The notes: generated by a model from the letters alone, not told the origin. Counted from the first letter of the stretch, positions 34,555 to 44,397 are shown. The stretch: 64,000 bases of DNA from Amycolatopsis sp. QT-25 (GCF_029369745.1 NZ_CP120210.1:3968001-4032000); one strand, 5' to 3'. Numbers and translations are program-made.

Positions 34555-34757
34555 GATCTCTCCTAACAAATCCAATCGTGGGCCGGATGGATTCCAGAGG
34601 GCGTCTTCGCAGCTGCCCACCATCGTTCGGGCATGGACACCGTTGGAGAAGACGGCGGTCACGCCATCCGAATACCGTGATCAACGACCGTCGACCACAT
34701 AACTTGCGGAGTCGAATTCGTGTCCCATTTTCCGCGGAACAGGAAGCTGCGTGCAGT
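34555..34757. promoter_or_regulatory. Divergent control region of the enediyne warhead cassette
   Basis: 203 bases between the UnbL operon and PKSE. An in-frame extension of PKSE through this region would add 60 Arg-rich residues with no family match and is rejected. It must carry promoters for both arms and is the most probable target of the SARP activator; I could not define its direct repeats by eye. Confidence 0.5.
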
Positions 34758-37700
34758 ATGACCCCACACCGGATCGCAGTTGTCGGCATCGGGCTGTGCT
34801 ATCCCGACGCGGGTTCGCCAGCCGAACTCTGGGAGAACGTGCTGGCCGGGCGCCGGGCGTTTCGGCGAATTCCGAACGAGCGGTTGAACCTGGACGACTA
34901 CTACGCGCCCGATTCGTCCGCGCCCGACCGGATGTACTCGACGAAGGCCGCCGTCCTGCGCGACTTCCACTTCGATCGGGTCAAGTACCGGGTCTCCGGT
35001 AGCACCTACCGGGCCACCGACATGACGCATTGGCTGGCGCTGGAAGTCGCCGCGCGGGCGCTGGCCGACGCGGGGTTCCCGGACGGTGACGGCCTTCCTC
35101 ACCAGACCACCGGAGTGGTGCTGGGCAACAGCCTTGGCGGCGAGTTCGCCCGCGCCGGCATCATGCGCCTCCGGTGGCCCTACGTACGGCGGACGCTGGC
35201 GTCGGCACTGGCGGACAGGAACTGGCAACCGGATGACGCTGCCGAGTTCCTGCAGGAGCTGGAAGAGCGGTACAAAGCACCCTTCCCTCCGGTAAACGAG
35301 GACTCCCTCGCCGGCGGGCTCGCGAACACCATCGCGGGCCGGATCTGCAATCACTTCGATCTGCGCGGCGGCGGCTACACCGTCGACGGCGCCTGTTCCT
35401 CGTCGTTGCTCTCCGTGGCGACGGCAGCGCGGGCGCTGTCCGACGGCGAACTCGACGTCGTGCTCGCGGGCGGCGTCGACTTGTCCATCGATCCCTTCGA
35501 GACAATCGGATTCGCCAAGACCGGGGCACTGGCCACCGGCGAGATGAAGTTGTACGACCGGGATTCCAACGGGTTCTGGCCAGGTGAAGGTTCCGGGCAG
35601 CTGGTGCTGATGCGCGAACAGAACGCGATGGACCGCGGGATGCGTGTCTACGCCACGATCACCGGCTGGGGGGTTTCCTCGGACGGCCGAGGGAGTATCA
35701 CCCGGCCGGAGGCGGACGGGCACGCACTGGCGCTCTCCCGCGCGTACGCCAGGGCGGGGTACGGGGTGGAGTCGGTTTCGTACTTCGAAGGGCACGGCAC
35801 CGGTACTGCGCTGGGTGACGCCACCGAGATCGCCGCGCTGTCCGCCGCGCGGCGGAATCAAGGCCCCTCACGCAAGGCGGCGCTCAGCTCGATCAAGGGG
35901 AACTTCGGGCATACCAAGGCCGCCGCGGGAATCGCCGGGCTGATCAAGGCCTGCCTGTCCATCCACCACCAGGTCATTCCCCCTGGTACCGGGCAAGCCG
36001 ACCCACATCCCGGGTTGCTCGGCGACACGGCCGCGCTGTTCGTGCCGTCGGAACCGCTGCCGTGGCCGTCGGAGGAGGACGTACGCGCCGGGGTGTCGGC
36101 GATGGGCTTCGGCGGGATCAACACCCACATCGCGATCGAGCAGGTGCGGGGTGGCCTCCGTCGCGCGGAAATCGACGCGCGGATCATGAGCGCCGCCGCC
36201 GGGCGGCAGGACGCCGAGGTGCTGCTGTTCGACGCGCACGATCCGGCGACCCTGCGCGCCCGCGTGGCACGGGTACACGCGATGGCGGGGAAACTCGCGG
36301 CCGCCGAGTTGGCTGACGTCGCGTTCACCCTCGCCGGAGAGTTGACCGGAGGCCGTTGTCGCGGCGTGGTGGTGGCCGGTACGCCCGAAGACGCCGAGCA
36401 GAGGTTGGCGGCCCTGCTCGATCTGATCGACGCCGGCGAGACACGCGCGTTCCAGCCACGCGAGGGCGTGTTCCTCGGAACCGCCGCGGCGGTTCCGCAT
36501 ATCGCGTACCTGTTCCCGGGTCAGGGTTCCGGGAAGGGAACCACCGGCGCGCTCCCCCGCCGGTTCCCCGACGCGGCGGAGCCGTTCGCCGCCACCACGG
36601 CCGGTTCCCCGCTCGCCGGTCGACCGGCGACCGAAGTGGTCCAGCCGAGGACGGTGGCGGCGTCCGTGCTGGCCCTACGGGTACTGCGTGGCCTGGGAAT
36701 CGAGGCGCAGACCGCGACCGGGCACAGCCTGGGAGAACTGAGCGCCCTGCATTGGGCCGGTGCGCTCGACGCGCATCAAGTGGTCGGGCTCGCCGCCGTC
36801 CGCGGCGAAGTCATGGCGATCGCGAGCCGCGACGACGGGGCGATGGCGAGCATCGCGGCCGGGCGGGCCGCGACCGAGCGGCTGCTGCCCGGCGACGAAG
36901 TGGTCATCGCCGGGTTCAATGGGCCCGGCCAGACCGTCGTGTCAGGGCGGCGGGACGCGGTCGAGCGGGTCTGCGCCAGGGCCGTCGAATCGGGTATCGC
37001 CGCGACGACGGTCAACGTGTCCCATGCCTTCCACTCCCCCTTGATGGCACCCGCCGCGGAAGCCTTCCACCACAAACTCGACGGCTTCGCCTTCGCCCGG
37101 CCGAACCGCAAGCTCGTCTCCACGGTTACCGGTGACGTGGTGGATCCCGACACCGACCTGCGCCGCCTGCTGCGGAAGCAGGTCGTCGAACCGGTCCGGT
37201 TCCACGAGGCCGCGGTGAAGGTCTGCGCCGACGCCGACCTGGTTCTCGAACTCGGACCAGGGCGGGTGCTGGGCAACCTTGCCGCCGAAATTGTCCCGGA
37301 CAAGCCGGTGCTGTCACTCGACACGGACAGCACTTCCTTGCGGCCCTTGCTGCGCGCGATCGGCGCGGCCTTCGTCCTCGGCGCCGAGCTGAATGTCGAG
37401 GCGCTGTTCTCCGGGCGAGTGGTACGCCGGTTCCCGCTGGACGGCGGGTTCACCTTCCTCGCCAACCCTTGCGAACAGGTTCCCGAATCGGCGACCGGCC
37501 GGGTCGTCGTGACCGACGACGCCGTCCCGGAGCCAGTGGACACCGCGACACGGGGAGAGAGCTCGACCCTCGACGTGTTGCGCAAGCAGGTCGCGGAACG
37601 CGTCGAACTCCCGCTCGAGCTGATCGGCCCGGACACCCGTCCACTCGACGAGTTGCACCTGAGTTCGATCACGGTGGGGCAAGTCGTCAACGACGTCACC

Positions 37701-40508
37701 CGTGAGCTGGGCCGCCCCGCGTTGTCGGCCACGACGAGCTACGCCACGGTCAGCCTTGGCGAGCTGGCCGCGTTGATCGACCAGCTCGCGGGGACGGCAC
37801 AGGGCGACGACGCGGTCGCGGGCGAGGTGCCCGGGGTCGCGCCGTGGGTGCGCGTCTTCCAGGTCGGGCACATCGCGAGAGACACGCCGGTCCCGGCGGC
37901 GGCCGGGCGTCCCGGAATCTGGAAGGTTTACGCGACCGAGGGGCATCCGCTCGCCAAACCCCTGCGGGACGCGCTGGAAGCCGCGGGCCTGGGCGATGGC
38001 GTGCTGCTGTGCCTGCCCGCGGAGACCGATGAGTCCTCCCTCGAACTCGCGCTCCGGGCGGCGCAGGCCACACCGGCCGACACCCGGTTCGTCGTCGTCC
38101 AGCACGACGCGACCGCGAGCGGCCTGGCCAGAACGCTGTTCCTGGAAGCCGTCTCCGTACCGACGACCGTGGTCGTCCTCGCCGAGCCGTCCATCGCCCC
38201 GGAAGCGGCGATCCGGCTCGTGACCGCGGAAGTCGCCGCCACCACCGGTTACTCGGAAGCGCGTTACGCGGCGGACGGGACCAGGGCGGTGCCGGAGCTG
38301 ACAGTCACCCGGCTGTCCGCCGACGGTTCGCATCCGCTGTCCTCCGACGACGTCATGCTGGTCACTGGAGGCGGCAAGGGAATCACCGCGGAATGCGCGC
38401 TCGCCATCGCCGAGGACTCCGGGGTGGGCCTTGCCCTGCTCGGCCGTGCCGACCCGGCGGAGGACGCCGAGCTTGCGGCGAACCTGGAACGGATGGACCA
38501 CGCCGGGATTCGTTACCGGTACCTGCGCGCCGACGTCTCCTCGCCGCCGGAAGTCGACGCGGCCGTCCGCCGCTCCCGCGCGGAATTGGGCGAGGTGACG
38601 GCGATCCTGCACGGCGCCGGGCAAAACGTACCGAAGGCGATCCGCTCACTGACCCCGGAGGACCTCCAAGCCACCTTGGCGCCGAAGGTCGCCGGCCTGC
38701 GCAATGTACTCGACGCGGTCGATGAAGACCGGATCAAACTGCTGGTGAGCTTCGGCAGCATCATCGGCCGGGCAGGTCTTCGCGGTGAAGCGCACTACGC
38801 CACGGCGAACGACTGGATGTCCGAACTGACCGCGGAGTTCGGACGCCGTCATCCACGAGCACACGCGCTCGCCGTGGAATGGTCGGTCTGGTCGGGCGCG
38901 GGCATGGGCGAACGGCTGGGGGTGGTCGAGGCGCTGATGCGCGAAGGAATCACTCCCATCGCCGCCGAGCAAGGCGTCGCGGTCCTGCGGCAGATGCTGC
39001 GCGACCCCGCCGCGGGGCCGGTGCTGGTGGTGTCGGGCCGGACCGGCGGGCTGCCGACCCTCCCGATCCCGCGTCACCAGCTGCCGCTGCGGCGGTTCAC
39101 CGAGCGGCTGCTGGTCCACTACCCCGGAATCGAACTCGTCGCCGAGGCGGATCTGACGGCGGGCAGCGATCCGTACCTCACCGACCACCTGCTCGACGGC
39201 GACCTGCTCTTCCCTGCGGTGGTGGGGATGGAGGCGATGGCGCAGGCGGCGGCCGCGGTGAGCGGCCAGGTCGGCACGCCGACACTGGAGGACCTGCGGT
39301 TCCTGCGTCCGATCGTGGTGCGGCGGGGCGGCTCCACCACGATCCGGATCGCCGCGCTCGTCCGTGACCCGGAGACCGTGGAACTGGTGATCCGGAGTGA
39401 GGAGACCGGGTTCGGCGCGGACCATTTCCGTGCCACTGTGAGGTATCCGCGTCCCCGCCTCAACGGCGGCGCCGATCCTCTCGACCTGCCGCTGGTACCC
39501 GCCGATCCCACAACCGAGTTCTACGGCCCCGTGATGTTCCAGGGCAAGCGTTTCCAGCGGGTGCTCGGGTATCGGCGGGCCGCCGCACGGCACGCGGTCG
39601 CGGAGGTCGCGGTGCGCCCCGGGGAGTCTTGGTTCGCGCCGTACCTGCCGCAGGAACTCGTGCTGCCGGATCCCGGGGCCCGCGACGCCGTCATGCACGC
39701 GTTGCAGTGCTGTGTTCCCGACGCGACCTTGCTTCCGGAGGGGGTCGATCGGCTGTATCTGGCCGATCCCGGCGCCCACGACCGCGTGGTCCTGGACGCG
39801 TACGAGCGCTTCCAGGGCGGTGACACCTACACCTATGACATCGACGTCCGCGACGTCCGCGGCACGGTGATCGAACGATGGACGGGGCTCCGGCTCCGGG
39901 CGGTACGGCGTCGCGAGAGAACCGGTCCCTGGAGCCCCGCACTGACCGGAGCACATCTGGAACGCTCGCTCGAGCGGGTGCTCGGCGGCCGCCGCGCGGT
40001 CGTGCTGGAACCCGGACCCGCGGTAGTGGACCGGCGCGCGCGGACCGCCCTCGCGCTGAGCAGGGCGCTGGGACGGCCCGCACGGATCCGCTACCGCCCG
40101 GACGGCCGCCCCGAGACCGACGGGGCACTGGTGTCCACGTCGCATTCGGGTGAGCTGACCCTGGCCGTTGCGGGCGCCGAGCCACTGGCGTGCGACGTCG
40201 AGACGGTCCTCGACCGCACCGACCAGGACTGGGCCGGACTGCTGGGATCGGACGGGCTCGCCGTACGGGACCTGCTGGCCAGGGAATCGGGTGAACTCGC
40301 GGCCGTGGCGAGCACGCGAGTGTGGGGAGCTGTGGAGTGCCTGCGCAAAAACGGTGTCGCGGACCCGAAGGTCACCGTGGAGGCGACCCTGCCCCACGGC
40401 TGGACGGTGCTGTCCGGCGGCGACGCGCGGATCGCTACCTGGGTGACCACGATCCTCGGCGTCGAGCGACCGGTGGTGTTCGCGGTACTGACGGAAAGGA
40501 CCCGATGA
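34758..40508 (+). CDS. pksE: Iterative enediyne polyketide synthase PKSE
   Basis: 1916 residues. KS (about 1-460): Cys213 in DGACSSS, His346 in EGHGTGT, His385 in GNFGH. AT-like domain (about 580-900): GQGSGKG, Ser657 in GHSLGE and AFHS. ACP (about 930-1000): LDELHLSSITVG, pantetheine site Ser970. KR (about 1190-1400): TGGGKGI. DH (about 1450-1620): His1477 in YLTDHLLDG. C-terminal phosphopantetheinyl transferase (about 1730-1916): CDVE at 1812-1815 and WGAVECLRK at 1856-1864. This order is unique to enediyne PKSs, which self-phosphopantetheinylate and build a linear polyene. Start at the ATG at 34758, where MTPHRIAVVGIGLCYP matches the family. Followed two bases later by its thioesterase. 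Confidence 0.97.
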   Translation: MTPHRIAVVGIGLCYPDAGSPAELWENVLAGRRAFRRIPNERLNLDDYYAPDSSAPDRMYSTKAAVLRDFHFDRVKYRVSGSTYRATDMTHWLALEVAARALADAGFPDGDGLPHQTTGVVLGNSLGGEFARAGIMRLRWPYVRRTLASALADRNWQPDDAAEFLQELEERYKAPFPPVNEDSLAGGLANTIAGRICNHFDLRGGGYTVDGACSSSLLSVATAARALSDGELDVVLAGGVDLSIDPFETIGFAKTGALATGEMKLYDRDSNGFWPGEGSGQLVLMREQNAMDRGMRVYATITGWGVSSDGRGSITRPEADGHALALSRAYARAGYGVESVSYFEGHGTGTALGDATEIAALSAARRNQGPSRKAALSSIKGNFGHTKAAAGIAGLIKACLSIHHQVIPPGTGQADPHPGLLGDTAALFVPSEPLPWPSEEDVRAGVSAMGFGGINTHIAIEQVRGGLRRAEIDARIMSAAAGRQDAEVLLFDAHDPATLRARVARVHAMAGKLAAAELADVAFTLAGELTGGRCRGVVVAGTPEDAEQRLAALLDLIDAGETRAFQPREGVFLGTAAAVPHIAYLFPGQGSGKGTTGALPRRFPDAAEPFAATTAGSPLAGRPATEVVQPRTVAASVLALRVLRGLGIEAQTATGHSLGELSALHWAGALDAHQVVGLAAVRGEVMAIASRDDGAMASIAAGRAATERLLPGDEVVIAGFNGPGQTVVSGRRDAVERVCARAVESGIAATTVNVSHAFHSPLMAPAAEAFHHKLDGFAFARPNRKLVSTVTGDVVDPDTDLRRLLRKQVVEPVRFHEAAVKVCADADLVLELGPGRVLGNLAAEIVPDKPVLSLDTDSTSLRPLLRAIGAAFVLGAELNVEALFSGRVVRRFPLDGGFTFLANPCEQVPESATGRVVVTDDAVPEPVDTATRGESSTLDVLRKQVAERVELPLELIGPDTRPLDELHLSSITVGQVVNDVTRELGRPALSATTSYATVSLGELAALIDQLAGTAQGDDAVAGEVPGVAPWVRVFQVGHIARDTPVPAAAGRPGIWKVYATEGHPLAKPLRDALEAAGLGDGVLLCLPAETDESSLELALRAAQATPADTRFVVVQHDATASGLARTLFLEAVSVPTTVVVLAEPSIAPEAAIRLVTAEVAATTGYSEARYAADGTRAVPELTVTRLSADGSHPLSSDDVMLVTGGGKGITAECALAIAEDSGVGLALLGRADPAEDAELAANLERMDHAGIRYRYLRADVSSPPEVDAAVRRSRAELGEVTAILHGAGQNVPKAIRSLTPEDLQATLAPKVAGLRNVLDAVDEDRIKLLVSFGSIIGRAGLRGEAHYATANDWMSELTAEFGRRHPRAHALAVEWSVWSGAGMGERLGVVEALMREGITPIAAEQGVAVLRQMLRDPAAGPVLVVSGRTGGLPTLPIPRHQLPLRRFTERLLVHYPGIELVAEADLTAGSDPYLTDHLLDGDLLFPAVVGMEAMAQAAAAVSGQVGTPTLEDLRFLRPIVVRRGGSTTIRIAALVRDPETVELVIRSEETGFGADHFRATVRYPRPRLNGGADPLDLPLVPADPTTEFYGPVMFQGKRFQRVLGYRRAAARHAVAEVAVRPGESWFAPYLPQELVLPDPGARDAVMHALQCCVPDATLLPEGVDRLYLADPGAHDRVVLDAYERFQGGDTYTYDIDVRDVRGTVIERWTGLRLRAVRRRERTGPWSPALTGAHLERSLERVLGGRRAVVLEPGPAVVDRRARTALALSRALGRPARIRYRPDGRPETDGALVSTSHSGELTLAVAGAEPLACDVETVLDRTDQDWAGLLGSDGLAVRDLLARESGELAAVASTRVWGAVECLRKNGVADPKVTVEATLPHGWTVLSGGDARIATWVTTILGVERPVVFAVLTERTR

Positions 40509-40509
40509 C

Positions 40510-40950
40510 ATGGCCGGCTACTTCGAACTGCGGCATATCGTGGGATTCGAGGAGACGAACCTGGTCGGCAACGTCTACTACGTGAACTACCTGCGCTGGC
40601 AAGGACGGTGCCGGGAGATGTTCCTCCACCAGAAGGCGCCGACGGTGCTCGACGAACTGCGCGCGGACCTGAAGCTGTTCACCCTCAAGGCCGAGTGTGA
40701 GTACTTCGCGGAAATCACCGCGTTGGACGAGCTGTCGGTGCGGATGCGCCTCAACGAACTCACCCAGACACAGATCCAGTTCAGTTTCGACTACGTCGTG
40801 CTGCGGCCGGACGACCGGGAGGAACTCGTCGCACAGGGCCGCCAGCGCATCGCCTGTATGCGGGGCCCGAACACCGAGACGGTCCCCACCCGCGTCCCGG
40901 CGGCGCTGCGGGAAGCGCTGGCACCCTACGGCGGGAGTGGCCAGTGCTGA
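40510..40950 (+). CDS. Enediyne thioesterase (TEBC/E10)
   Basis: 146 residues, hot-dog fold acyl-ACP thioesterase of the SgcE10/CalE7 family: GFEETNLVGNVYYVNYLRW with the conserved Asn-Val-Tyr-Tyr helix and RCREMFL. It releases the polyene from PKSE. It starts one base after the PKSE stop, the invariant arrangement in enediyne clusters. No catalytic Asp or Glu is expected at the classical hot-dog position in this family. Confidence 0.95.
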   Translation: MAGYFELRHIVGFEETNLVGNVYYVNYLRWQGRCREMFLHQKAPTVLDELRADLKLFTLKAECEYFAEITALDELSVRMRLNELTQTQIQFSFDYVVLRPDDREELVAQGRQRIACMRGPNTETVPTRVPAALREALAPYGGSGQC

Positions 40951-41474
40951 ACGAACAGAGCACCAGTCTGACGCCGGGCTCCTTCCGCGACGTGATGTCT
41001 CGGTTCGCCACCGGCGTCACGGTACTGACGACCGGCGGCGAACGAGTGCACGGGATGACCGCCAACGCGATCACCTCGGTGTCGCTGGAGCCGCCGATGC
41101 TGCTGTGCTGCGTGGCCCGCACCGCTGTGATGCACGAAGCGATCACCAGCACCGGCGCGTTCGCCGTCTCCGTACTCGGCGCCAGGCAACGCGTACTGGC
41201 GAAGTACTTCTCCAGTACGCGCAGGCCACTCGGAGCGACACAATTCGCAGACATCGATTTCGTGCCGGGTCCACACACCGGCGCGCCCCTGCTGACCGGG
41301 GCGCTGGCCTGGCTTGAGTGCGAGCTGGACACCGCCTACGACGGCGGAGACCATTCCATCTTCGTCGGCGGTGTGCGGTCGGCCGTCCGCGGTGCGGAGC
41401 GTGACGCGCTGCTGTTCTTCGGCGGTGCGCTCGGCCCGGCCGGTCCACCGGCCGCGAAACAAGTGCTGAGCTGA
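40944..41474 (+). CDS. Flavin reductase (SgcE6-like)
   Basis: 176 residues from a GTG at 40944, overlapping the thioesterase by seven bases with GGGAG upstream. Flavin-reductase fold: FRDVMSRFATGVTVLTT, GMTANAITSVSLEPPMLL and the C-terminal DHSIFVGGVRS. It supplies free reduced FMN/FAD to two-component monooxygenases, as SgcE6 does for SgcC. The likely clients here are the two acyl-CoA-dehydrogenase-like enzymes at 13401 and 15175, linking warhead cassette and tailoring operon. Confidence 0.92.
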   Translation: MLNEQSTSLTPGSFRDVMSRFATGVTVLTTGGERVHGMTANAITSVSLEPPMLLCCVARTAVMHEAITSTGAFAVSVLGARQRVLAKYFSSTRRPLGATQFADIDFVPGPHTGAPLLTGALAWLECELDTAYDGGDHSIFVGGVRSAVRGAERDALLFFGGALGPAGPPAAKQVLS

Positions 41475-41529
41475 TATCGGAACCGGCGAACAGCACACGG
41501 ACGTGCTGCCTTGTCCGCTAGTGCTGTGG

Positions 41530-42640
41530 CCAGATAGGTTTGCCGGGTTGTCAGGCTGCTGTAGTGGTGCTGGGGCGGCCGTCCCAGCGGATACCTCTTC
41601 GCTGCGGATGCGGGCTCGTTCGCGGCGTTGGGCGCCGAGGACGTCGGGGTGCCGGGCGTTGGCGTCGTGCCACCGCCTGCCGCTCTTTCACGGCATACCT
41701 TGCCCAGCCTGCGGGACCGCGACAGCGAAGGTGCATGGGTATCACCACCGTACGGTGGCGGCCGTGCCGGTCGACGGTCGCCAGGTCGTCGTCCGCCTGC
41801 GCGTACGGCGGCTGGCCTGCCCGACTCAGAACTGTCCGCGGCAGACGTTCCGGGAGCAGATTCCAGGACTGCTGGAACGCCATCAGCGCCGCACAGTGCG
41901 GCTCCCCGGCGGATATCCCATGTGGCGCAAGAGTTATGCGGCCGGGGGCGGCGGCACGTCTGGCCGGCCTGCTCGCTGTACCCATGTCCCGCAGCACCGC
42001 GTTGCGCCGTCTGCGGCGCCTGCCGCTGCCCGGCTGACAATTCCGCGGATGATCGGCGTGGACGACTTCGCCCCGCGTCGCCGCCAGCGCTACGCCACCA
42101 TCATCGTCGGTGCCAAACCGGCCGACGTGTCGCGGTCCTGCCCAGTCGCGACGCGGCCACCTACGCCGAGGCTGTCCGCCGCGCTCTGCCGGACGCGGTG
42201 CAGGCCGGTGACCGATGGCACCTGAGGCGGGATCTTTGCGGCAAGGTTCTGCTCGAGGTCCGCGCGCACGCCCGATTCAACCCGCCCGCCCCGGCGACGT
42301 TCACGAGCAGACCACTCGCGAACGCTAAGCAAGATCCACGATTTTCTCGGCCAAGAAGTCGGTCTGCTCGACTGCTCCCGCCGTCTCGGGGCCTGTCCCG
42401 AGCTGACCGCACTCGCCAGTCTGGTACGCGGCTTCGCCGCACTGCTGACACCGGCTGCGGGTAACGATGTGAAGCTCACCGAGTGGATCACGGAGGCTCG
42501 CGCCGCTGCCTCGGCCGAAGGACTCGATTTCGGGACAGCGGAAAGGTCTCCAGCCGTGAAGCGGTTCCTGGACGGATCTACTGCACGACCGGAGGCCTGC
42601 GTTCTCTCGGCCACCGGCTGGACCGGTGGTCACTTTGTGG
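41530..42640 (+). pseudogene. Decayed ISL3-type transposase
   Basis: Pieces of one ISL3-family transposase appear in order but in different frames: the zinc-finger part CPACGTATAKVHGYHHRTV with VDGRQVVVRLRVRRLACP (about 41690-41830), a helix-turn-helix part ARLAGLLAVPMSRSTALRRL (41950-42010), the first catalytic Asp segment RMIGVDDFAPRRRQRYATI (42045-42105), and AVLPSRDAATYAEAVRRALPD with DRWHLRRDL (42130-42235). The C-terminal third is degenerate. At least two frameshifts plus internal loss, so inactive. No clear terminal inverted repeats or target duplication. It separates the PKSE operon from the SARP-led operon. Confidence 0.75.
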
Positions 42641-42641
42641 C

Positions 42642-43466
42642 TCAGGAAAGGAAGAATCGCTCGAGCAGCGGAGCCCCGGTGTGCTGGGGGAACATATGCC
42701 CCTGGCCGTCGAGCACCAGATGCTCGACCCGCGGAAGCAGGCCGACCAGCTCGGAGCAGGCGTTGCGCTGCCATTCGGGGCTTTCGCCGCCCTCGATTAG
42801 CAGCGTCGGCCGGTCGACCTTCCGGACGACGTCGGCTGGAATGGACCCGTCGCCCACGATCACGCGTTCGTAGACGAGAGTGTGGGCGAGTCCTTCGATC
42901 AATGGCCAGACGGGATGGTTGCGGATCTTCTCGACGAAGTCATCGCCGTTGCCAACGGCCTCCTTCTGGAACATGACGATCGCTTCTTCCCGGCGTCCGG
43001 CCGCGATCAGGGCCTTGAGCCGGGGGAGATAGTCTGGGGCGACGACAGGTTTGGTGCCTCCCACGGAGTACGGCGGTTCGTAGAGAGCCAGCTTCTCCAT
43101 GGGAAAGCCGCGCGCGGCCGCGTGCATGGCGATGATCCCGCCGGTGCAGTTGCCGAAGACGTTGGCGGGTTCGCCGATCGCGGCGAGCACCGCGGCCAGA
43201 TCGTCGACCTCGTGGTCGATGGTGTACTCGTCAGGGTCACCGTCCCCGCTGTCCCCTCGGCCGCGGCGGTCGTAGTTGAAGACGGTGAACTTCGTTGAGA
43301 GCAGGTCCACCAGTTGGGTGAACATGATTCGCTGGTTCAGCCCGCCGCTGATCACCACCACCGGCGGGCCGTCGCCTGCCCGTTCGACGGCGATCAGGGT
43401 GCCGTCGGCCGAGGCCACGGTCGCGAGCGCTGGTTTGATCGTGTCCGGGGTCTGCTGAGGAATCAC
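42642..43466 (-). CDS. Alpha/beta hydrolase with cysteine at the nucleophile position
   Basis: 274 residues, alpha/beta hydrolase fold with VVVISGG and a C-terminal GQGHMFP His. The nucleophile elbow reads GNCTGG: Cys107 replaces the usual Ser of GxSxG, as in dienelactone hydrolase. Similar sequences normally read GHSSGG. The change may tune the enzyme to thioester or lactone chemistry, or make it non-hydrolytic. Last gene of the minus-strand SARP-epoxide hydrolase-cyclase operon, 13 bases after the cyclase-family gene. Its stop borders the decayed transposase. Confidence 0.82.
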   Translation of the reverse strand: MIPQQTPDTIKPALATVASADGTLIAVERAGDGPPVVVISGGLNQRIMFTQLVDLLSTKFTVFNYDRRGRGDSGDGDPDEYTIDHEVDDLAAVLAAIGEPANVFGNCTGGIIAMHAAARGFPMEKLALYEPPYSVGGTKPVVAPDYLPRLKALIAAGRREEAIVMFQKEAVGNGDDFVEKIRNHPVWPLIEGLAHTLVYERVIVGDGSIPADVVRKVDRPTLLIEGGESPEWQRNACSELVGLLPRVEHLVLDGQGHMFPQHTGAPLLERFFLS

Positions 43467-43479
43467 TTTCGTTGCCCTT

Positions 43480-44397
43480 CTACTTGACGGCGATGGGGTT
43501 CACCGGAGAACCGACGGCACGGGTCACCGGGAGCGGCGGCGCGGCGAAGAAGAAGTCCCATACGCCGTCGCGGCGGCAGTCCTCGGCGAGCGCCTCGAGG
43601 TCGAGGATTTCGCAGAGCGACATGCCCATGTCGCGGATGAGGACCATGTGGACGTTGAGCGGGGCATCCGGGAACTCACCCGGCAGAACCTCGATGGCCC
43701 AGTTGTCGGACCCGACCGCTGCCACCTCCCTCTCGTGCAGCCATTCGCAGCAGTCCTGGCCCAGTCCCGGCTCGCCTGCCATGAACGCGGCCGCGTCACC
43801 GTCGTGCAGAAATTTGCGGCGCCAGCCGGTGCGGAACAGCAGGATGTCGCCACGGCCGACGGTCACGTTTTGCGCGGCGCACGCCGCGTCGAGGTCTTCC
43901 GGGCTGATCACGGCGCCCGCGGTCAGCCAGTCGACGCCCTTGAGCGCCGGGAAGTCGAGCAGCACGCCTCGTCCGGCGATCCCGTTCGCCTGTTTGTCGA
44001 TCGAGCAGTGCGCGGCGCCCTTGACGGTGATATCGCGGGCGGAGAATCCGTTGTACATCTGGTCGTCGTAGTAGACGTGCGCCAGAGAGTCCCATTGCGA
44101 CGAACCCTGAAGTGGCATGAACAGATAGTCGTCCGCGTACCTGAAACCACCGGGGAACAGTTGTTCGTCACCGGTCTCCGCCATCAGGTGGACGGGATTG
44201 ATCCGGCCGTTGCCGGACTGCGGACCGTTCTCGTCGAGCGGGATACCGAGGCCGAACACCGTGCCACGGCGGATCAGCCCGGCGGCGGCGACGAGCCGGT
44301 CCGGCGTGATCAAGTTGACCGTGCCCCGTTCGTCGTCGGCGCCCCAGCGTCCCCAGTTCCTCAGCCGGATGCCGAGGGCGCGGAAGTCTTCGGTCAT
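43480..44397 (-). CDS. Cyclase-family (kynurenine-formamidase-like) metal hydrolase
   Basis: 305 residues of the PF04199-type cyclase family. The metal motif appears in the variant form GSSQWDSLAHVYYD instead of HxGTHxDxxxH, a form seen in the larger fungal/bacterial branch. LFRTGWRR and DNWAIEV are further landmarks. Members hydrolyse amides/lactones or assist polyketide cyclisation. The start overlaps the epoxide hydrolase 2 stop (ATGA). Precise role unknown; it may prepare or open a ring of the peripheral unit. Confidence 0.82.
   Translation of the reverse strand: MTEDFRALGIRLRNWGRWGADDERGTVNLITPDRLVAAAGLIRRGTVFGLGIPLDENGPQSGNGRINPVHLMAETGDEQLFPGGFRYADDYLFMPLQGSSQWDSLAHVYYDDQMYNGFSARDITVKGAAHCSIDKQANGIAGRGVLLDFPALKGVDWLTAGAVISPEDLDAACAAQNVTVGRGDILLFRTGWRRKFLHDGDAAAFMAGEPGLGQDCCEWLHEREVAAVGSDNWAIEVLPGEFPDAPLNVHMVLIRDMGMSLCEILDLEALAEDCRRDGVWDFFFAAPPLPVTRAVGSPVNPIAVK

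Noticed and set aside
34578..34757. 60-residue N-terminal extension of PKSE
   Set aside because: Arg-rich, no homology, and the ketosynthase N-terminus begins at the ATG at 34758.
38646..40511. Minus-strand 621-residue frame opposite the PKSE
   Set aside because: Lies wholly within the DH and phosphopantetheinyl transferase part of PKSE and has no recognisable domain.
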